From positions 1-26,481 of IMG/VR virus record IMGVR_UViG_3300005613_000356: a DNA stretch of 26,481 nt; one strand, given 5' to 3'. The notes below the pieces were generated by a model. It had not been told where the DNA came from. It made no database searches and was given only the letters and a program-made list of their open reading frames with translations. The translations under genes and the position numbers were made by a program. The stretch comes from a virus. Shown here in pieces: positions 23,427 through 26,481 of this stretch (position 1 is its first letter; every line of letters starts with the position of its first letter).

Positions 23427-25214
23427 TTATAGTGTTACTAAATTACCATTTTCATCATGTGTGAATCTAAATTCATCAGGATCTTTACTACCTCTGACAA
23501 AAGGAAACTCTACAGTAGAATCTTTTGAATCTTTATTTTTTGTTACTCTGATAGTCATTTTACATTTATTTTGTAGTTCACCTCCTAGATGGCCTCTTGC
23601 TGAACCAGTGCTACGAGCTGTATGCAGTACAGGTATAAACATGGTATTATTCTCTCTTGTGATGTTCATCAAAAAATTTATGAGAGCTCTTGAACCTTTT
23701 TGGTCGTTATAGTCCTCACAGATATCCACTATACCATCAAGGATAAGTACTCCAACATCATACTGATCAAATACACTCTTAACAAACTGCAATCTTTCGC
23801 TTATTGTGTATTTACAGATATCAAAAGCCTCAAAGTTAGGAGGATCTATATCCGGTTGTACTCCTGCTTGTTTGTATATCTGTTTTACGCTATCATAAAA
23901 GTCGTTTTTATTCTGCTCTGTATCTATCACTATTACGTGCCGACCTTTTACATCTCCTGAAAATTTTAGCACCTCATTAGTACCAGACAAAAGTGCTGCA
24001 GCTATAGAGTTTGACAGTGCCGATTTTCTTGATTTTGCAGCACCTGAAATCATAATCATATCTCCGAATGCAGCCATTGGCATTCTTTCCTCGAAAGGTT
24101 CGTTTTGAAAATATAGGATATGCTCTATTTTATCAGGAACATTTTTAATCCTAAACCTGTGCTGATGTACTCTTTCAAATATGGTGAGATCTCCTTTATC
24201 TTTTCCTGTCTCCTCAGATAGATTCATTATCGTATCATAGTAGGAGTCTCTATTTTTTGAATATCTTTCACCATATCCCTCTTTGTAAAGTTGGCTACCT
24301 GCTTTTTTTTCATCACCTCCATGTTCGTAGACCGAATAAATATGAAAAGCATTATAAGCTTTTTTTGCCTCAAAAGGAGTAGATGTAGAGTAAACATAAA
24401 AAAGGTTTAATCCGGTATGATAAGACCCACTATGACCCTCTCTTATTGTTTTACCAGGTCTTACGTAATATAGATTTTCTCCAACTTTATATTTAAACTG
24501 CCAACCATACTGCTCTATCAAATCTTTAGGACTGTGTGCCTCGTTAAAGGCCTGTCTAGGACCTTTCGTTTTTCCATAATCCTTTACAGGAGTTGGAGCT
24601 AAGTTTTTGTAGTGATCTGTAGTTTCGTTAAAAAGTCTGCAGGCACTGATTATCCCATTGCGCTCCTCATCTGTGATTAGGTGAACATTTAGTATCGAAT
24701 GAGTTTCTTGGTTATCGTATTCATATCCTGGTGTTGGGGGAATAAGTATGTATCCACCTACTCCTCTAGTTTCTAGCAGGACTCTAATCTTATCATTTTC
24801 GTTTTTCTTTTCGCTCTCGATGGTATATCTCTGCGCTAGCTTTTGATTGCCTTGAGGGATATTGGTTCGATAGATTAGGTGATACCCTCCGGATATTGTT
24901 TTTGACAGAATTAGCTTTTCATAAGTTTCTAATCCTACAGCATCAATTATCTTATCCATCAATTTGGTGAAAAGATCATCATCTAAGCTATATTTTAGGT
25001 CAATATCAATAACCTCTATGCCATCTGCTGTAAGTAGTGCCATCCCTCCGATATTGGTTTGAGAAAACAGCTGCTCTACATCCTGTTGTGTTTGTTTATC
25101 TTGGTATTGTTTCCAAGATTTGCACATTGGCCTTTTTCCATTAGGCTTAGATGGAGATGTTGTAGGGATGACTTTAAAGCCAGCCTTATGTAGTTTTAAT
25201 GCCTCTTGTTTCAT
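23427..25214 (-). CDS. Bifunctional primase-polymerase / helicase
   Basis: A 595-residue replication protein with two domains. The N-terminal prim-pol domain has GIEVIDIDLK (catalytic D70 and D72), SGGYHLIYR with H112, and LLETRGVGGYILIPPTPGYE with E148. A linker region with YGWQF...YVRPGKT and a STSTPFEAKKAYN segment follows. The C-terminal RecA-like AAA_25/RepA-type helicase has Walker A GAAKSRKS (391-398), Walker B VLILDGIVDI (489-498, D493) and HTARSTGSARGHLGGELQ (531-548). It would unwind the origin and prime DNA synthesis. It begins 4 bases after the initiator gene, and the two would act together. Confidence 0.93.
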   Translation of the reverse strand: MKQEALKLHKAGFKVIPTTSPSKPNGKRPMCKSWKQYQDKQTQQDVEQLFSQTNIGGMALLTADGIEVIDIDLKYSLDDDLFTKLMDKIIDAVGLETYEKLILSKTISGGYHLIYRTNIPQGNQKLAQRYTIESEKKNENDKIRVLLETRGVGGYILIPPTPGYEYDNQETHSILNVHLITDEERNGIISACRLFNETTDHYKNLAPTPVKDYGKTKGPRQAFNEAHSPKDLIEQYGWQFKYKVGENLYYVRPGKTIREGHSGSYHTGLNLFYVYSTSTPFEAKKAYNAFHIYSVYEHGGDEKKAGSQLYKEGYGERYSKNRDSYYDTIMNLSEETGKDKGDLTIFERVHQHRFRIKNVPDKIEHILYFQNEPFEERMPMAAFGDMIMISGAAKSRKSALSNSIAAALLSGTNEVLKFSGDVKGRHVIVIDTEQNKNDFYDSVKQIYKQAGVQPDIDPPNFEAFDICKYTISERLQFVKSVFDQYDVGVLILDGIVDICEDYNDQKGSRALINFLMNITRENNTMFIPVLHTARSTGSARGHLGGELQNKCKMTIRVTKNKDSKDSTVEFPFVRGSKDPDEFRFTHDENGNLVTL

Positions 25215-25218
25215 GTCG

Positions 25219-26379
25219 TTATAAGTCTCTTTTATCCTTTTCGTCTTGTAGGAGTCTGCGGATATGTTTTTTGTTTACATTATATTCTGATTGATTCTTT
25301 AAAAAAACTAGAAATTCACCCCATCTATTATCCGCCGCAAAATCCTCATAAGTTATGGTTTCGTAATATTCTACAAGATTTTTATCTACAGGATAAATTG
25401 TTACTACTTTATCCAAGAGAACATCTAGGAGAGTGAATATAGTTAGATTTTTGTATTTACTAAATTTTTCCTTGTGTAACTTTACAAGATGTGGTCTAAT
25501 CAGATCAAAAACATCAAGTCGGTACTGCAGATGCCCATTAGGCCATCGCCATTTGTTTACATCTCTCTTTAATGCTCCTAAGTAGTAATCAGAACCACTT
25601 TTAGTATCTTTGTGATGGTTATCAAAAAAGTCAGCTAAGTAAGCTTTGTAGTCTACCTGATTAAGTAAAGATTGACTGGCTTTTTTATCGGAGTGTGTAT
25701 ATCGACTAAGCAAATGTTTTTGCAGGGCATCTACTACTGCCTGATCATTGTAATACTTGTATTTATCGAACATCACAAAGAATGCTGATAAATGTTCTTG
25801 GATAAATTCGGTAGTAAGTAGAAATCCATTGTAATGCTGAAACTCTTTATTAATGTTGTCAAGCTTATCACTACCCTCCCCGTAGAAATTTACTATTGCC
25901 TGAAACGCCTGACGTTTATCATAATGATTACCATTTGAATCATTGCGATCAGCAATGTTTTTCTTTTTATTTATTTCTTTATTTCTTTCTTTAGTTGTTG
26001 TTAGTCCTTTGTTGCTCCTTTGTTGCTCCTTTGTTAACACTATGTTGGCAGGGATATCAGTTTCAACATTACAAGATGCGTAAGCCTCGTAAGCACAGAC
26101 AGTTATAACAGTATATTGGGTAGTAGAGTCCTTTGTTAGTGCCTTTAGTTTTTCAAGCTTGCTAACATACGTTCTAACAGACTGTATACTCCATTGTAAT
26201 TCATCTGCTAAGTTGCCATAAGAGGATACAAATTGACCTCTTTTGATAATTATTCCATGCCAATTCTTAGGCTTAAAATTAGCCTTTAACAAGCAATGAT
26301 AAAATAGCTTGAATGCTTTGTCATCTGTGTAAAACGGGAGATCCATAATAGATCTACTGGTTGCAATATGTCCTATCAT
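25219..26379 (-). CDS. Replication initiator with winged-helix domain; carries origin-like repeats
   Basis: A 386-residue protein. Residues about 40-100 (HGIIIKRGQFVSSYGNLADELQ, IQSVRTYVSKLEKLKALTKD) form a winged helix-turn-helix like those of phage initiation proteins that bind the origin. Residues 110-150 are a charged low-complexity linker (TKEQQRSNKGLTTTKERNKE). The rest is helical and would bind the primase-helicase or its loader. The linker is encoded by three tandem 11-bp repeats next to a T-rich block and a palindrome. It is the first gene of the replication operon in the window, right after a hairpin/T-tract in its leader. Confidence 0.82.
   Translation of the reverse strand: MIGHIATSRSIMDLPFYTDDKAFKLFYHCLLKANFKPKNWHGIIIKRGQFVSSYGNLADELQWSIQSVRTYVSKLEKLKALTKDSTTQYTVITVCAYEAYASCNVETDIPANIVLTKEQQRSNKGLTTTKERNKEINKKKNIADRNDSNGNHYDKRQAFQAIVNFYGEGSDKLDNINKEFQHYNGFLLTTEFIQEHLSAFFVMFDKYKYYNDQAVVDALQKHLLSRYTHSDKKASQSLLNQVDYKAYLADFFDNHHKDTKSGSDYYLGALKRDVNKWRWPNGHLQYRLDVFDLIRPHLVKLHKEKFSKYKNLTIFTLLDVLLDKVVTIYPVDKNLVEYYETITYEDFAADNRWGEFLVFLKNQSEYNVNKKHIRRLLQDEKDKRDL
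25941..26035. other. Candidate replication origin inside the initiator gene
   Basis: Three parts lie in order. Three tandem 11-bp units, read GCTCCTTTGTT on the plus strand, occupy 26014-26024, 26025-26035 and, with two changes (AGTCCTTTGTT), 26003-26013. A nearly pure T/C stretch follows at 25958-26002. A perfect 6-bp inverted repeat, CATTGC/GCAATG with GATCA between, sits at 25941-25957. Iterons, AT-rich element and palindrome inside an initiator gene match the plan of the lambda origin in gene O. Origin activity is inferred. Confidence 0.6.
26003..26035. repeat. Tandem 11-bp iteron-like repeats
   Basis: Two perfect copies and one imperfect copy of GCTCCTTTGTT sit head to tail. The unit length is about one helical turn, so bound proteins would lie on one face of the DNA. 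In protein they encode part of the charged linker of the initiator, and because 11 is not a multiple of three the copies are read in different frames. Confidence 0.8.
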
Positions 26380-26389
26380 AATAATAAAT

Positions 26390-26468
26390 AAAAAAAGGTC
26401 TATACAAGTGATTGCAAGTTTTGGCTGAGCCCACAGACAAGCTCCTTACTAACCACCTGTATAGACCT
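26390..26468 (-). terminator. Leader hairpin with T-tract before the initiator gene (terminator/attenuator)
   Basis: On the minus strand AGGTCTATACAGGTG (26468-26454) pairs with CACTTGTATAGACCT (26410-26396) over 15 positions, one of them a G-U pair, with a 43-base loop. A run of seven T (26396-26390) follows and the ATG comes 11 bases later. The loop can form a minor GAGC/GCTC stem. It could end transcripts from the right or attenuate the replication operon. Confidence 0.75.
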
Positions 26469-26478
26469 ATTCTATACA
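26458..26478. repeat. Second inverted repeat sharing an arm with the leader hairpin
   Basis: TGTATAG (26458-26464) and CTATACA (26472-26478) are perfectly complementary with a 7-base spacer. The left arm is also part of the terminator stem, so on RNA the two hairpins exclude each other. As DNA, it is a symmetric 21-bp site that could be an operator. The window ends 3 bases later. Confidence 0.6.
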
Positions 26479-26481
26479 AAT

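Noticed and set aside
1-26481. CRISPR arrays, tRNA or rRNA genes, insertion sequences, integrase or attachment sites
   Set aside because: No repeated spacer pattern, cloverleaf, transposase or recombinase motif was seen on either strand by eye; a tRNA search program was not run.

Overview
This window is most of the structural and replication half of a tailed double-stranded DNA phage (or prophage), probably a long-tailed siphovirus of a Bacteroidetes/Flavobacteria-like host. All convincing genes lie on the minus strand and are packed end to end with TAATG, ATGA or short overlaps, so the map is read from right to left. Host assignment is an inference from three things: the AT-rich sequence with A-rich gene leaders and few Shine-Dalgarno sites, a DUF3127-type ssDNA-binding protein (a family mostly found in Bacteroidetes), and a signal peptide ending in the typical ...NA|Q site. 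No integrase, tRNA, CRISPR array or insertion sequence was seen.

Replication module (about 26.4 to 20.0 kb). A leader hairpin with a T-tract (26390-26468) sits directly before a winged-helix replication initiator (25219-26379). The middle of that gene holds three tandem 11-bp repeats, a T-rich stretch and a palindrome, the same order of parts as the lambda origin inside gene O. Next come a bifunctional primase-polymerase/helicase (23427-25214), two unknown genes, the SSB-like protein, and a run of small unknown genes. That run includes a secreted glucosaminidase-like protein without the expected catalytic Glu, a 39-residue membrane peptide, a 98-residue basic protein with a YCARS motif and a 27-residue lysine-rich peptide.

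Packaging and head module (about 19.9 to 12.8 kb). Small terminase candidate, large terminase, two virion-like proteins (one possibly the tail tube), a small basic protein, portal with a Cys4 cluster, an HTH-tailed protein overlapping the portal, a scaffold-like protein and the major capsid protein. An intrinsic terminator lies just after the capsid gene and probably lowers expression of the neck and tail genes beyond it.

Neck and tail module (about 12.7 kb to the left edge). A 379-residue structural protein, a gp10-like neck protein, a neck or tail-terminator-like protein fused to a LamG lectin domain, three small genes (two of them membrane proteins), the tail assembly chaperone pair joined by a -1 frameshift on A AAA AAG, an 822-residue tape measure, a tail-tip protein with an internal membrane-like segment, a small coiled coil, an 848-residue protein, a Cys-rich 437-residue protein and a gene cut by the window edge. 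The tape measure length suggests a tail of roughly 120 nm by the usual 0.15 nm per residue rule. Lysis genes are not recognisable here and probably lie outside the window.
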